A DNA stretch of 64,000 nt from an uncultured Blautia sp. (GCA_934364795.1 CAKRMK010000003.1:62001-126000), one strand, 5' to 3'. Positions 1-8,473 are shown, counted from the stretch's first letter. Notes: generated by a model from the letters alone, not told the origin. Numbers and translations are program-made.

Positions 1-342
1 TCCAGCACACATAATTACAGTTTTTACTTTTCTGCTCTTCTCAGCCATAAATTTGCCTGCAATTCCAGCAACAATTCCCCAGGTTATTGCAGACAATGTA
101 ATCAATGGATTGACTCCATAGCCCTTCATAAAACAGCCGATAATATCTGCCACGCCGCCTTCTACACCGCCAGCTATCGGTCCCATCCAAAGCCCGGCAA
201 GTACAGTGGCAATAGTTCCGAATGTAATACGATATACACCCAGATCAATTACCAGCACGCGGGATAAAACCAGCTGAATTGCTATCAGCAATGCAAGAAA
301 TACAAGAGTCTTAACATTCCATGTCTGTTTATTTTTGTGCAT
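1..342 (-). CDS. folT: Folate-type ECF transporter S component (3' end outside window)
   Basis: The reading frame starts at ATG 342 behind a GGAGG site and runs off the left edge, so only about 114 N-terminal residues are visible. They form hydrophobic helices typical of substrate-binding (S) components of energy-coupling factor vitamin transporters, with a short basic N-terminus followed by a helix ending RVLVIDLG and a glycine-rich GLWMGPIAGGVEG stretch as in the folate S-component family. S components bind the vitamin in the membrane and dock on a shared EcfA/A'/T module, which is not in this window. The THF riboswitch just upstream supports folate as the ligand. Family resemblance is from recall; the riboswitch link is direct sequence evidence. 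Confidence 0.85.
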   Translation of the reverse strand, partial: MHKNKQTWNVKTLVFLALLIAIQLVLSRVLVIDLGVYRITFGTIATVLAGLWMGPIAGGVEGGVADIIGCFMKGYGVNPLITLSAITWGIVAGIAGKFMAEKSRKVKTVIMCAG

Positions 343-428
343 AATAAAAACACCTCCATAATGATTAAAATAACAGAGTAGTTACCATAAATAATAATCC
401 CTCCACATTATGAGATGTTCTCACATGT

Positions 429-530
429 AGCAACGGGTGCGGAAAATATATCGTAAGCCGTCTTCCGGCTTTTCGTTTCACGGCGACTCCCCAGCCTGTG
501 AACACTTAACGCATAAATTCCTACTTCGCT
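429..530 (-). promoter_or_regulatory. Tetrahydrofolate (THF-I) riboswitch controlling folT
   Basis: Read on the minus strand, the leader has the THF-I order: a closing helix AGCGA...TTGCT (530-526 with 433-429), a GAAGTAGG-like segment, the conserved GCGTTAAGTG core (512-503), a GGGGAGTCGCC segment (492-482), an internal CCGGAAGACGG hairpin, and a return strand ending CCGCACCCGTTGCT. The same element order is found in the Eubacterium siraeum THF riboswitch. It lies about 87 bases upstream of the folT start, where reduced folate would repress expression of the folate importer. Confidence 0.88.
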
Positions 531-547
531 ATTATTTATTTAACCCG

Positions 548-575
548 ATTATAGCACAAAATATGGAAATTTCAA
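548..575 (-). promoter_or_regulatory. Sigma-A promoter of the THF riboswitch / folT transcript
   Basis: Minus-strand TTGAAA (575-570), 16-base spacer, TATAAT (553-548) preceded by TGC (extended -10). Transcription would begin just upstream of the riboswitch. The remaining bases up to about 753 hold no structure I can name, apart from a weak plus-strand TATAAT at 587-592. Confidence 0.7.
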
Positions 576-753
576 TATATTTTTGTTATAATATCAGCGT
601 TAATATTTCAGTATATGTTATTGTTCACAGTAAACAGCATGTAATTGTAGTGTATACTCTTTTTCTTTTCGCATATTCTAATGATAACTCAATCAGTCAA
701 AATTATGGAATATCGCTTTCCACGATTCCTGAATATCGAAAGGAGTTATTCTA

Positions 754-957
754 ATGAATTCTACACCGAAACCAATTAACATGCCTGACAACCAAAACCC
801 TTACAACATTTACTATGACAATTACCTGAATACTAATGCAGCAACGGAATGTACAGGTCTTGGATATCGCATGGCACTTGACCTTGATCAATGGAATGCC
901 TACAGAACAGTTTTTGATTTCCTTCCCGTGCCATTTCAGGATTTGGAGGATCCATAA
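754..957 (+). CDS. Small hypothetical protein (67 aa)
   Basis: ATG 754 follows a good AAAGGAG site at 739-745, and the stop codon is 5 bases before the lipoprotein gene, so the two are probably cotranscribed. The product is soluble, Asn/Pro-rich at its N-terminus, and has an aromatic C-terminal half ending in a Pro-Val-Pro-Phe motif. There is no signal peptide or membrane segment. I do not recognise the family; a small spore-coat-type protein was considered, but no decisive motif is present. Confidence 0.6.
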   Translation: MNSTPKPINMPDNQNPYNIYYDNYLNTNAATECTGLGYRMALDLDQWNAYRTVFDFLPVPFQDLEDP

Positions 958-962
958 TATTA

Positions 963-2129
963 ATGAAAAAATTAACCAACTTATTTATATGTTCATGCAT
1001 GATGTTTTCGCTTTCCGGATGTACAATTGGTGACGTGCTTACCGGCTACGTGAATGATTCTCAATCTGTATCATCCAAAAATCAGGAGACAGAAACCATA
1101 TCCGAAGCTCCAAAGCATCGTGTCTACATGGACGAAGTCAAAGGAACACTTCAGGACTTTACAGGTGAGAACCTGACTCTTTCTACTGAAACACAGACTT
1201 ATGTATTTGACCTTTCACAGGCAACCCTTGAATGTGAAGACGGCATGATTACAGGTGATGAAATCAGTGTTATTTACGAGGGGCAATTAGACAGCTCTGA
1301 TACAAGTACTGTAAAAGCACTGAAAGTAGTAGACGATTACCATAAAAAAAATGAGCTCGAAATACGAAGAGCTTATGGTGAAGTTCAAAGCCTGACCCCT
1401 AACACAATAACCATAAAAAATAAAAAAGGAAAAACTGCAACCTACCCTATAACAGGGGCAGAACAATATTATCAAAATGGGATTCATACCGGCACCTGGG
1501 TATATATTCATTTTAAAGGAAAATTCGCAGCCTCTGATAATGAGCAACAGGGTTCCGTATTAAATGCCAGCCACTTGAAAGTGCTTAGCATTTCAGACAT
1601 TGACCCGCTTGTCCTTCCGGAGCCAACCCCAACTCCAGATCCTACACAGGAAACTGACGAAGCATCTGCTTCCAAACAACTGCATGCAGAAATTCAAAAT
1701 ATTTCCACAAACATTTTAACAGTACTTCCATCTGGATACGACACTTCTGTAAATGTGGATTTATCACAGATTTCCTCTTACTTTAAGGGTGGAACTGCTC
1801 CAGGCTCCTATGTAAATATAACTTATACCGGCGAATTACAGACCAATACCCTGGATGGTATTTCTATTATCGCAGTATCTGGAGATGATCCGGATTCCTT
1901 TAATGGACGCAATCTGAATTATACCGTCACCGGAACTATTATTGGTCATACTTCCAATACAGTTACCATTCAGACACAGGATGGCGCTACGATCACCTGT
2001 TTTGCAGAGAATGTCAAAAACAGTTCTACAAGCGGTATGGAAAACGGCGCTTCTATACGCATTACCTTTGATCCTTCAAAATCCAAGGATTCTAATATTT
2101 ACACATCTGTTAAAATTGAGGACGCTTAA
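963..2129 (+). CDS. Secreted lipoprotein with four repeated beta-type domains
   Basis: The 388-residue product begins with a lipoprotein signal (MKKLTNLF...LSGC, lipobox Cys about residue 20) and so should be anchored to the outer membrane face. After a polar linker it contains four copies of a domain of about 65 residues starting near residues 60, 139, 240 and 317. Each has the pattern G-x-[LVI]-x-x-x-[TS]-x-[NL]-x-[IL]-T-[IVL] followed by a G-x-x-[IV]-x-[IV]-x-[YF] strand, suggestive of small beta-barrels (inference). A Pro/Thr linker (PEPTPTPDPT) separates repeats 2 and 3. An RBS GGAGGA lies at 946-951. The 3' end overlaps the convergent amidohydrolase gene by 20 bases. Ligand unknown. Confidence 0.85.
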   Translation: MKKLTNLFICSCMMFSLSGCTIGDVLTGYVNDSQSVSSKNQETETISEAPKHRVYMDEVKGTLQDFTGENLTLSTETQTYVFDLSQATLECEDGMITGDEISVIYEGQLDSSDTSTVKALKVVDDYHKKNELEIRRAYGEVQSLTPNTITIKNKKGKTATYPITGAEQYYQNGIHTGTWVYIHFKGKFAASDNEQQGSVLNASHLKVLSISDIDPLVLPEPTPTPDPTQETDEASASKQLHAEIQNISTNILTVLPSGYDTSVNVDLSQISSYFKGGTAPGSYVNITYTGELQTNTLDGISIIAVSGDDPDSFNGRNLNYTVTGTIIGHTSNTVTIQTQDGATITCFAENVKNSSTSGMENGASIRITFDPSKSKDSNIYTSVKIEDA

Positions 2130-2985
2130 ATGTGTCACGTATTTTTTGTTCTCCGGCTCTCAGCCAGGTATCTACCTGCTCTGAGAGCCCCAGAATCTTT
2201 TGAAATGCCTGGTATTCATCTTCAATTCCCTGTCCATGCATGACTTTATATGCCCCTGCATCACTGCCTAAAGCCACTTTAGCTTTATAACGATACGCTA
2301 ATTTCAGATTTTCTTCTGCACGCTCTATAATAGGCTGCAATACTGCATCTTCATACCTGTCACATCCTTTAAGATTTCGTACTGTCACCAGTGTGGGAAC
2401 CCACACTGTATCACTTGACGCCATCATGCGTATCGTCTCTTCATCTATATAATTCCCATGTTCAACCGAATTTACACCTGCCTCTATGGCAGTCTGCACA
2501 CCAAAAACACCATTCGTATGGCTCATTACTGCCATTCCTTCTTCATGTGCTATATGAACCATTTCCTTTACTTCCGCTTTGGAAAGAGGTACCCCTGTTA
2601 CTTTTCCATGATTATTAAAATCAAGCAATCCGGTTGTCATAATCTTAATAAAATCAGCGCCTTGTTCTTTGGCTTCTTTTATAAGATTATAATACTCTTT
2701 CAAATTATCAAAACCTTTTCCCACAATTGCACCGTAATGACCATTTTTATGAATTGCAAAAATTGGTGTCCGGTAATCAATTTCATATTCAGCAGCTAAT
2801 TCTCTGGTTTTTTTAGAGACTCCCAGTGCATCACCGCCATCTCTTATAAACTTGATTCCTCTTTTCCTGTACTCCTGCAAACGAATGCGAATTATTTCTT
2901 CATTTATTCTCTCCTCATGAAGTGCAATTGCCCTTTTATAATTCTGTCCATCCATAATAATGTGTGCATGACATTCACCAAACAT
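2110..2985 (-). CDS. Amidohydrolase-superfamily metal-dependent hydrolase
   Basis: The 291-residue protein has the amidohydrolase TIM-barrel metal signature: HAH at residues 6-8, a Lys in FIKIMT about residue 125, HTNG, SVEHGN, and the catalytic Asp in ALGSDAG. This set resembles imidazolonepropionase-like cyclic amidases. It lacks the N-terminal beta-sandwich segment that most family members carry before the HxH motif (usual length about 380-420), so it is either a short form or has lost that part. The start has AGGAAAG upstream. The stop lies inside the 3' end of the convergent lipoprotein gene. Substrate cannot be assigned. Confidence 0.85.
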   Translation of the reverse strand: MFGECHAHIIMDGQNYKRAIALHEERINEEIIRIRLQEYRKRGIKFIRDGGDALGVSKKTRELAAEYEIDYRTPIFAIHKNGHYGAIVGKGFDNLKEYYNLIKEAKEQGADFIKIMTTGLLDFNNHGKVTGVPLSKAEVKEMVHIAHEEGMAVMSHTNGVFGVQTAIEAGVNSVEHGNYIDEETIRMMASSDTVWVPTLVTVRNLKGCDRYEDAVLQPIIERAEENLKLAYRYKAKVALGSDAGAYKVMHGQGIEDEYQAFQKILGLSEQVDTWLRAGEQKIRDTFKRPQF

Positions 2986-2999
2986 TATGCTCTTTCCTC

Positions 3000-4151
3000 T
3001 TATTTGTTGAAATAACTGCGAATTTCCTGTTCTGTTGCCTGCACAGACCCCTGTACAAAAAATGGTTTTCCACCACCACGGCCATTCAGTGCTGCATTCA
3101 TTTCTTTTGTAAACTGGCGTAAATCTCCCTCTTTTTCTCCCATTGCATATTTATAAGTCCCGTCTGAATTTCTGGAGAAAACTGCACAACGTCCCTTACA
3201 AACCTGCTGGATGGCATCTGTAAGCTTCTGCACACTTCCAGCCTCCATACCTTCTTCAAAAAGGAGAACATTTTCCTTGTCTTTCCATTTAGAAGCTTCG
3301 TTAGCAATAAAGTTCTCTTCCATCGCATGTACTCTGCCCTTCAACGTAAAGTTTTCATCCTGTAATCTTGCTACCGCCTGTGCAGTTTTATCTGGTTTTG
3401 CAGAAAGCTTCACTGATATCTGACGGTTCTGATCATTTATCATATTCAGATAATCAAGCACCCTTTTTCCTGACAGCATTTCCATTCGGACACCATCACG
3501 GAATTTAACAACTGAAAGCAGCTTAACTACTCCGATTTCACCAGTATGTGTCACATGTGTACCACAGCAGGCGCATGTATCAGCCCCCGGAAAACGCACA
3601 ATTCTTATCCAACCGGATAATTCTTTTTTACTTCTGTAATCTAAACTTTTTAGTTCTTCCTCTGTAGGATAAAAGATTTCAACTTGCTGATTTTCCCAGA
3701 TAATCCTGTTTGCTTTCTCTTCAATTTCTGCCATCTGTGCTTCATCAAGTATTCCACTGAAATCAATAGTTATCACATCACTGCCCATGTGAAATCCTAC
3801 ATTATCATATCCATACGCTTCATGTATTAATCCACTTACGATATGCTCGCCTGAATGCTGCTGCATCAGGTCAAATCTTCTGTCCCAGTTTATTTTTCCA
3901 ATAACCTCAGTGTCTGGTTCTATGAAAGAATCTGTATAATGAATCAGTTCCCCATTTTTTTCCTGTACATCTGTAACAGTTGTTTCTCCCAGAATTCCTG
4001 TATCTCCAGGCTGACCGCCTCCTTCCGGATAAAATGCAGTCTTATCCAGAATCACTTCATAGCCTTTCTTTCCCTGGCGGCATTCCAATACTTTGGCCAT
4101 AAATTCTTTTTTATATACATCTTCGTAATATAATTTCTCAGTTTTAAGCAT
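3000..4151 (-). CDS. alaX: Alanyl-tRNA editing protein, AlaX-L type with DHHA1 domain
   Basis: The 383-residue protein corresponds to the editing half of alanyl-tRNA synthetase without the synthetase. It has an N-terminal barrel (EGGGQPGDTG), the zinc/editing motif QQHSGEHIVSG near residues 96-106, and CACCGTHV near residues 194-201, giving the His-His-Cys-His metal site. A coiled-coil linker (260-285) leads to a C-terminal DHHA1 domain ending GRGGGKPFFVQGS. It should hydrolyse Ser (or Gly) mischarged on tRNA-Ala in trans. The gene is 14 bases upstream of the amidohydrolase gene and likely cotranscribed with it. RBS GAGGG. Confidence 0.93.
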   Translation of the reverse strand: MLKTEKLYYEDVYKKEFMAKVLECRQGKKGYEVILDKTAFYPEGGGQPGDTGILGETTVTDVQEKNGELIHYTDSFIEPDTEVIGKINWDRRFDLMQQHSGEHIVSGLIHEAYGYDNVGFHMGSDVITIDFSGILDEAQMAEIEEKANRIIWENQQVEIFYPTEEELKSLDYRSKKELSGWIRIVRFPGADTCACCGTHVTHTGEIGVVKLLSVVKFRDGVRMEMLSGKRVLDYLNMINDQNRQISVKLSAKPDKTAQAVARLQDENFTLKGRVHAMEENFIANEASKWKDKENVLLFEEGMEAGSVQKLTDAIQQVCKGRCAVFSRNSDGTYKYAMGEKEGDLRQFTKEMNAALNGRGGGKPFFVQGSVQATEQEIRSYFNK

Positions 4152-4335
4152 TTACAATCCCTCTTTTTTCAGAATATATTTACAGTGATAAGAACGAAAC
4201 ATCCTTTCATTCACAAAGTCGATTATAGCTCTTTTGCCGTATTACCGCAATTTTAATTTATATTTTGTAAATTTGAAGTTCTTTTCCATCCTGATACGTT
4301 ATAATAATAGAACGGACAGGAAGGGGGCTGATAAC

Positions 4336-4848
4336 ATTTCGCAGGAACAATATCTGGAATATCTAATTGACCAGTATCAAAATCTGGTCTATTCCATTTG
4401 TTTGAAATCTGTAGGCAACCCCTTTGACGCAGAAGATCTGACTCAGGAAGTTTTCCTGGCTGCCTACAAAAACCTGGCTCATTTCGACGGACTTTATGAA
4501 AAAGCCTGGCTTAGTAAAATTGCAGTACGAAAATGTCTTGATTTTCTAAAAGCCGCAGGAAGACGTTCCATTCCCACTGAAGACATTTATTTTTCGCAGA
4601 TCCCTGACCAGGGATTTCAGTCTTCCCCTGAACAAAAATGTCTTCTGGCCGATTCAGAGCAACAGATTTTTAATATATGTAACAGTTTAAAAAGTCCCTA
4701 TCGGGAAATTGCGGTTTTACATTTCTGTAAACAATTGTCCGTAACTGAAATTGCAGAAAAAGAAAACAAGAATCCCAAAACGGTCCAAACACAGCTTTAC
4801 CGTGCCAAAAACATGTTGAAAAAACTACTTTCAGAAAGGAGTGATTAA
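4336..4848 (+). CDS. ECF-type sigma-70 family RNA polymerase sigma factor, probable ATT start
   Basis: Region 2 is seen in the segment EEDLTQEVF-like AEDLTQEVFLAAYKN, and region 4 in the C-terminal helix-turn-helix LSVTEIAEKENKNPKTVQ. The product is cytoplasmic and redirects RNA polymerase. The frame is open upstream to TTG 4234, but no ATG or GTG exists there. The only strong RBS (GAAGGGGG, 4320-4327) stands 8 bases before an in-frame ATT (4336), which yields a normal 170-residue ECF protein. A TATAAT at 4300-4305 would make the upstream TTG untranscribed. The stop abuts the anti-sigma ATG. Confidence 0.88.
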   Translation: MSQEQYLEYLIDQYQNLVYSICLKSVGNPFDAEDLTQEVFLAAYKNLAHFDGLYEKAWLSKIAVRKCLDFLKAAGRRSIPTEDIYFSQIPDQGFQSSPEQKCLLADSEQQIFNICNSLKSPYREIAVLHFCKQLSVTEIAEKENKNPKTVQTQLYRAKNMLKKLLSERSD

Positions 4849-5346
4849 ATGCATATTGATAATAATGACCTGAAAAAATTTCAAAGTGATACAATGAATA
4901 CAGAAGATATGATTGCATTTCTGGAACACATTGACCAGTGTGATTACTGCCTTGAACAGCTAATGGAAAACGAAGCTCATAATACTCAAAGCATTGCTCC
5001 TGCTTATATGAAAGAAACAATTATGCAACGTGCCCTTGCACCAGATGTTCAAGTACAAAAAGCAACTCTGGAAACCACACATAAAATGAAGCTTTTTTAT
5101 GAGGGACTTCGTACTGTAGTAGGAGTAGCCCTGGCATTGATCATGCTTTTCAGTCTGGGACAGGCAGAACTTTTTTCTCCACAGGTTCCTCAATCATCTG
5201 CCCAGACAACAGCCGCACGCCAGGATGCAAAAAACTCCTTCCATATTTTTTCCAGCAGCATTACTGATGGATTATCCGATGGATCACAAAAAATTGTAGA
5301 CTGTATTAATTCTATTTCTTCTACTATATCAAATGGAGGTAATTAA
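4849..5346 (+). CDS. Membrane anti-sigma factor with zinc (ZAS) motif
   Basis: The 165-residue protein has the zinc anti-sigma signature H-x3-C-x2-C (HIDQCDYC, about residues 24-31), one transmembrane segment about residues 85-105, and a Ser/Thr-rich outer tail. Such proteins hold an ECF sigma factor at the membrane until a signal releases it. Its ATG directly follows the sigma stop codon, and its RBS (AAAGGAG) lies in the end of the sigma gene, so the two are translated together. No protease-site motif is obvious. Confidence 0.86.
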   Translation: MHIDNNDLKKFQSDTMNTEDMIAFLEHIDQCDYCLEQLMENEAHNTQSIAPAYMKETIMQRALAPDVQVQKATLETTHKMKLFYEGLRTVVGVALALIMLFSLGQAELFSPQVPQSSAQTTAARQDAKNSFHIFSSSITDGLSDGSQKIVDCINSISSTISNGGN

Positions 5347-5347
5347 C

Positions 5348-6073
5348 ATGCAAAAACAAAAACGAGGATTCCTGCTTTTCATCTGCTCTCTTATTCCTGG
5401 AGCCGGCGAAATGTATATGGGCTTTTTCAAACAGGGAATCAGTATCATGACTTTATTCTGGGGCGTGGTCGCAATAGCCGGTGGACTGAACATGTCGTCT
5501 CTGGTAATTCTGCTTCCCATTATCTGGTTTTACAGCTTTTTCCATGTACACAATCTGAAAGATTTGCCAGAAGAAGAATTCTACGCAGTGGAGGATAACT
5601 ATATTCTTCATCTTGATACAGTATTTCACAATGTAGAAAAAATAACTCAAAAACAAATAAAAGTAACAGCTGTTCTTCTGATCGTATTTGGTATTGCAAT
5701 CCTGTGGAATAGCCTTCGCGATCTCCTTTACTGGCTTTTCCCCGGATATCTTGGCTCATATATCCAGGATATTATGTATCAGATTCCATCCATTGTTATT
5801 GGAATTTTGATCATAATTGCCGGATATCATATTCTCACAGGAAAATTCAAATCTTTCGAAAAACCTGTAGAACTGCCGAATAAAGAAACACCAACGAAAC
5901 ACTACTGGCAGCCATACAGACAGACGAAAGAACCTGTAATTTCTCCTGAACCCCAAACTAACATAGAGCCAGCAGAACAAGACCATTTTATATCTCCAGT
6001 ATCTGAAGAAACAATAAATTCAAACTCCAAACAATCTGCGCTGGAATCCGAAATTACAGAACAAAATAAATAG
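5348..6073 (+). CDS. Polytopic membrane protein encoded with sigma/anti-sigma pair
   Basis: I place the start at ATG 5348, with GGAGGT at 5336-5340, rather than at 5333. The 241-residue protein opens with a TM2-like hairpin (SLIPGAGEMYMGFFKQG, residues 15-31), then has three or four more hydrophobic segments up to about residue 165, resembling LiaF-type membrane domains. The C-terminal 75 residues are polar, charged and probably disordered. It overlaps nothing and ends at the terminator at 6086. Its place in the sigma operon suggests a sensor or target of the stress response (inference). Exact function unknown. Confidence 0.75.
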   Translation: MQKQKRGFLLFICSLIPGAGEMYMGFFKQGISIMTLFWGVVAIAGGLNMSSLVILLPIIWFYSFFHVHNLKDLPEEEFYAVEDNYILHLDTVFHNVEKITQKQIKVTAVLLIVFGIAILWNSLRDLLYWLFPGYLGSYIQDIMYQIPSIVIGILIIIAGYHILTGKFKSFEKPVELPNKETPTKHYWQPYRQTKEPVISPEPQTNIEPAEQDHFISPVSEETINSNSKQSALESEITEQNK

Positions 6074-6085
6074 ACTTCGTGAGAG

Positions 6086-6119
6086 ATACCACTGGTTTTA
6101 ATCAGCCAGTGGTATTTTT
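6086..6119 (+). terminator. Rho-independent terminator of the sigma-factor operon
   Basis: Perfect 10-bp stem ATACCACTGG / CCAGTGGTAT with a 10-base loop followed by TTTTTA on the plus strand. The stem contains the stop codon of the convergent birA gene (6098-6100). Confidence 0.88.
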
Positions 6120-7078
6120 ATTGATATTTCTCCAAAGGAGAGCTTGCTTTGTGTTCCATCTTTTTCCTGTACCAAAAGTTTTCCATCCGGACATATAGAT
6201 AAAGCTCTGGCACTTCTGGAATTTCTGTTATCTACAATCGTAATATCATGTCCTGGAACAATATTGTGTTTTACGTACTCTTCAGATAATTTTAAATCAC
6301 TGGTTTCTTCCAGAAGGTGATTTACAATCTGCGCCACCAAGCGATTACGATCTGCTGCCTGTGCTTCATTGACATCTTCATAAAGTCCGCCGGCAATTCC
6401 TTTTAAATCTGGTGGAAAACTTCCTGTATCTACATATAAGTTTAATCCAATTCCCACTATTGCAAACTCAATATTTCCACTTTCAAAATCAGTAACTGCC
6501 TCTGTAAGAATACCACATACTTTACGATTATCTCTATACAGGTCATTAACCCATTTAATTCCCAGATCAATGCCACATACCTCTCTGACAGCCTTATATA
6601 CAGCCGTAGCTGCCGAAGTGGTAATTAAAAGACTTCCGTCTAAGGTTTCTTCCGGTTCCAGAATCACACTAAGGTAAATTCCACTCCCTTTTGGTGAATA
6701 GAACTCTCTTCCCTTGCGGCCTCTCCCTGAAGACTGCTCTAACGCAACCACAAAGGAGCCATGTCCTGCCTGACCACTTATTGCTAATTGCCTGGCTTCC
6801 AGATTAGTAGAACTTATCTCGTCATATAATTTAACCGTTACCTGCGGATGCTCCAAAAAAAGCTTTATTCCCTCAACAGAAAGCAAATTGCTTTCCCGTG
6901 CAAGCATATAACCTTTATTAGGCCCGGCTTCAATAGGATATCCCTCCTGGCGAAGGCTCTTCACAGCTTTCCATACAGCTGCTCTTGTGCAGGAAAGTTC
7001 TCTCCCGATATCCTCGCCAGACATCGTTTCACCTTTATGTTGTTCTAATAATTCTAAAAGTCTGGATTTTACTGTCAT
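6098..7078 (-). CDS. birA: BirA: biotin-protein ligase with N-terminal DNA-binding domain
   Basis: The 326-residue protein begins with a winged helix (ELSCTRAAVWKAVKSL) and continues as biotin ligase with the ATP/biotin loop GRGRKGREF and the KWVNDLY motif. It attaches biotin to AccB (also in this window) and can repress biotin genes. I choose ATG 7078, which has GAAGG 8 bases upstream, over the in-frame ATG at 7093 that overlaps the WYL gene. It follows the WYL regulator by 4 bases, so it is probably in one operon. The stop is inside a convergent terminator stem. Confidence 0.93.
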   Translation of the reverse strand: MTVKSRLLELLEQHKGETMSGEDIGRELSCTRAAVWKAVKSLRQEGYPIEAGPNKGYMLARESNLLSVEGIKLFLEHPQVTVKLYDEISSTNLEARQLAISGQAGHGSFVVALEQSSGRGRKGREFYSPKGSGIYLSVILEPEETLDGSLLITTSAATAVYKAVREVCGIDLGIKWVNDLYRDNRKVCGILTEAVTDFESGNIEFAIVGIGLNLYVDTGSFPPDLKGIAGGLYEDVNEAQAADRNRLVAQIVNHLLEETSDLKLSEEYVKHNIVPGHDITIVDNRNSRSARALSICPDGKLLVQEKDGTQSKLSFGEISIKIPLAD

Positions 7079-7082
7079 ATTC

Positions 7083-8072
7083 TTAACCTTCATAGTTTTC
7101 CAGGGCTTTTTTCAAAAAGGCCCGGTATTCTTTGCGTACACTTTCGGGAGAGGTTAACCGTACACTATTTCCCAGAGCGGCCAGCCAGCCAAAAAACTGT
7201 GAACTCACATTCACCTGTACTCTGGCAGCCGAATGTTCTCTATCTGTGGACATGATCATAATATCCTGTCCAAAACGGTCAATCATCACTCCGACAAGAT
7301 GATTCTCAAACTCAAGACGAATATTTTCCTCTCTGCCACCAAACATTCCAAATGTTCCTGCTGCAAATCGGCTTCCATCGAACTTTTCAAAAAGTTCGGC
7401 TCCATTTCTTATTTCTTTCTCTGTGACTACTGCCAGCATTTTATCCACACGATAATGTTTAATAATTCCACTTTTTTCATCTACGCCGATCAGATAATAG
7501 TTCTCATCCTGCCATATCATTTGCCAGGGACTGATCCGGTAACGGGCACCATCTTTTTTCAAATGTCTTTCCTTGGACACATTCCACTCGGTATACTGGA
7601 AACTGATCTGTTTGTTCTGGGAGATTGCCTTATAAATTTCGTCTATATTACAGTAAATGCTCTCATTGGTATTCTTCACACCATTTTGTACGCTTACCTG
7701 TCGCTGCAGATCTTTTGCATGGTAAATACTTGTAAGGCTTTCCAGCTTGCGGATGAGCTGACGGGATTTCCCTGCTGTGAGAAACCTGGATGACTGAACC
7801 GCATCTACCAAAAGTTTCAACTCCGCTACTTCAAATTCCCTTCTCTCAAGATAAAAACCAGCCGGCCGTTCCCGCCGATTCTTAATATCCATTCCGTACA
7901 CCCTGAGAGTCTCAATGTCATCATATATAGTCTTACGCTCTGCGTGAATCCCCAGTTCTTCCAGACAGGTAATTAAATCCTTCACGCTCATGGGATGGGT
8001 CTTATCTGTTTTTTCGTAAAAAATTTTCATAAGGTATAAAATTTTCAGTTTCTGCTGAAAAGATCTGGGCAT
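7083..8072 (-). CDS. HTH + WYL-domain transcriptional regulator
   Basis: The 329-residue protein has an N-terminal helix-turn-helix of the DeoR/HTH_11 type (MSVKDLITCLEELGIHAERKT) and a central WYL-type domain, seen in the YRISPWQMIWQDENYYLIG segment, followed by a C-terminal WCX-like region. WYL domains sense ligands, often nucleic acids or nucleotides. RBS AGGAG precedes ATG 8072. It lies 11 bases after the small membrane-protein gene and 4 before birA. It may bind the paired CGAACA repeats upstream of its operon (inference). Confidence 0.9.
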   Translation of the reverse strand: MPRSFQQKLKILYLMKIFYEKTDKTHPMSVKDLITCLEELGIHAERKTIYDDIETLRVYGMDIKNRRERPAGFYLERREFEVAELKLLVDAVQSSRFLTAGKSRQLIRKLESLTSIYHAKDLQRQVSVQNGVKNTNESIYCNIDEIYKAISQNKQISFQYTEWNVSKERHLKKDGARYRISPWQMIWQDENYYLIGVDEKSGIIKHYRVDKMLAVVTEKEIRNGAELFEKFDGSRFAAGTFGMFGGREENIRLEFENHLVGVMIDRFGQDIMIMSTDREHSAARVQVNVSSQFFGWLAALGNSVRLTSPESVRKEYRAFLKKALENYEG

Positions 8073-8083
8073 AATCCTTACTC

Positions 8084-8344
8084 CTATTTATCCGTCAATA
8101 TTGCTACGACTCCAGAATATAATACCATAAAAGCCAATAACAGAGCAATAATATCAGCTCCATGAAAATCATAATTGAATATCATGGCCCCACCAATCAT
8201 AATTTCCAAGGTAATAAAAAGTCCCAATATCATAGCCGTACTTCCTGAACATTTCTTTCGGCCGTGATTCTCTCTGTGTTCTTCTATATATCCCTGTACC
8301 AGTGCAGCCTTTCCTGTATGTATATTTCTCTCTGAATTCCACAT
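8084..8344 (-). CDS. Small two-helix membrane protein
   Basis: The start at 8344 follows GGAGG by 8 bases; an ATG at 8359 would lie within the RBS. The 86-residue product has a polar, basic N-terminal 38 residues and two transmembrane helices (about 40-60 and 66-84) ending ILTDK. The family is not recognised. It is the first gene of an operon with the WYL regulator and birA, and its upstream region carries two operator-like repeats. Confidence 0.7.
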   Translation of the reverse strand: MWNSERNIHTGKAALVQGYIEEHRENHGRKKCSGSTAMILGLFITLEIMIGGAMIFNYDFHGADIIALLLAFMVLYSGVVAILTDK

Positions 8345-8402
8345 AATATCGTCCTCCATTTCATACTTTTACACTTACATGTTCTTTATCTCGTTCTTTT
8401 AT

Positions 8403-8428
8403 CGAACATATTTTCCGAACATGTTTTC
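8403..8428. repeat. Operator-like repeat B (CGAACA...CCGAACATG)
   Basis: This 26-base repeat shares the pattern CGAACA-TATTTT-CCGAA with the copy at 8474-8502. It lies just downstream of a minus-strand TATACT (-10, 8446-8441). Together the pair brackets the presumed promoter of the membrane protein-WYL-birA operon, as expected for a repressor binding at two sites. Confidence 0.5.
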
Positions 8429-8473
8429 TTTTATATATCTAGTATAACTTATTTTGAGTACGATAAAACGGTA

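Noticed and set aside
437..754. Open reading frame of 105 residues
   Set aside because: It runs through the THF riboswitch and promoter and has no ribosome binding site; the apparent protein is low-complexity.
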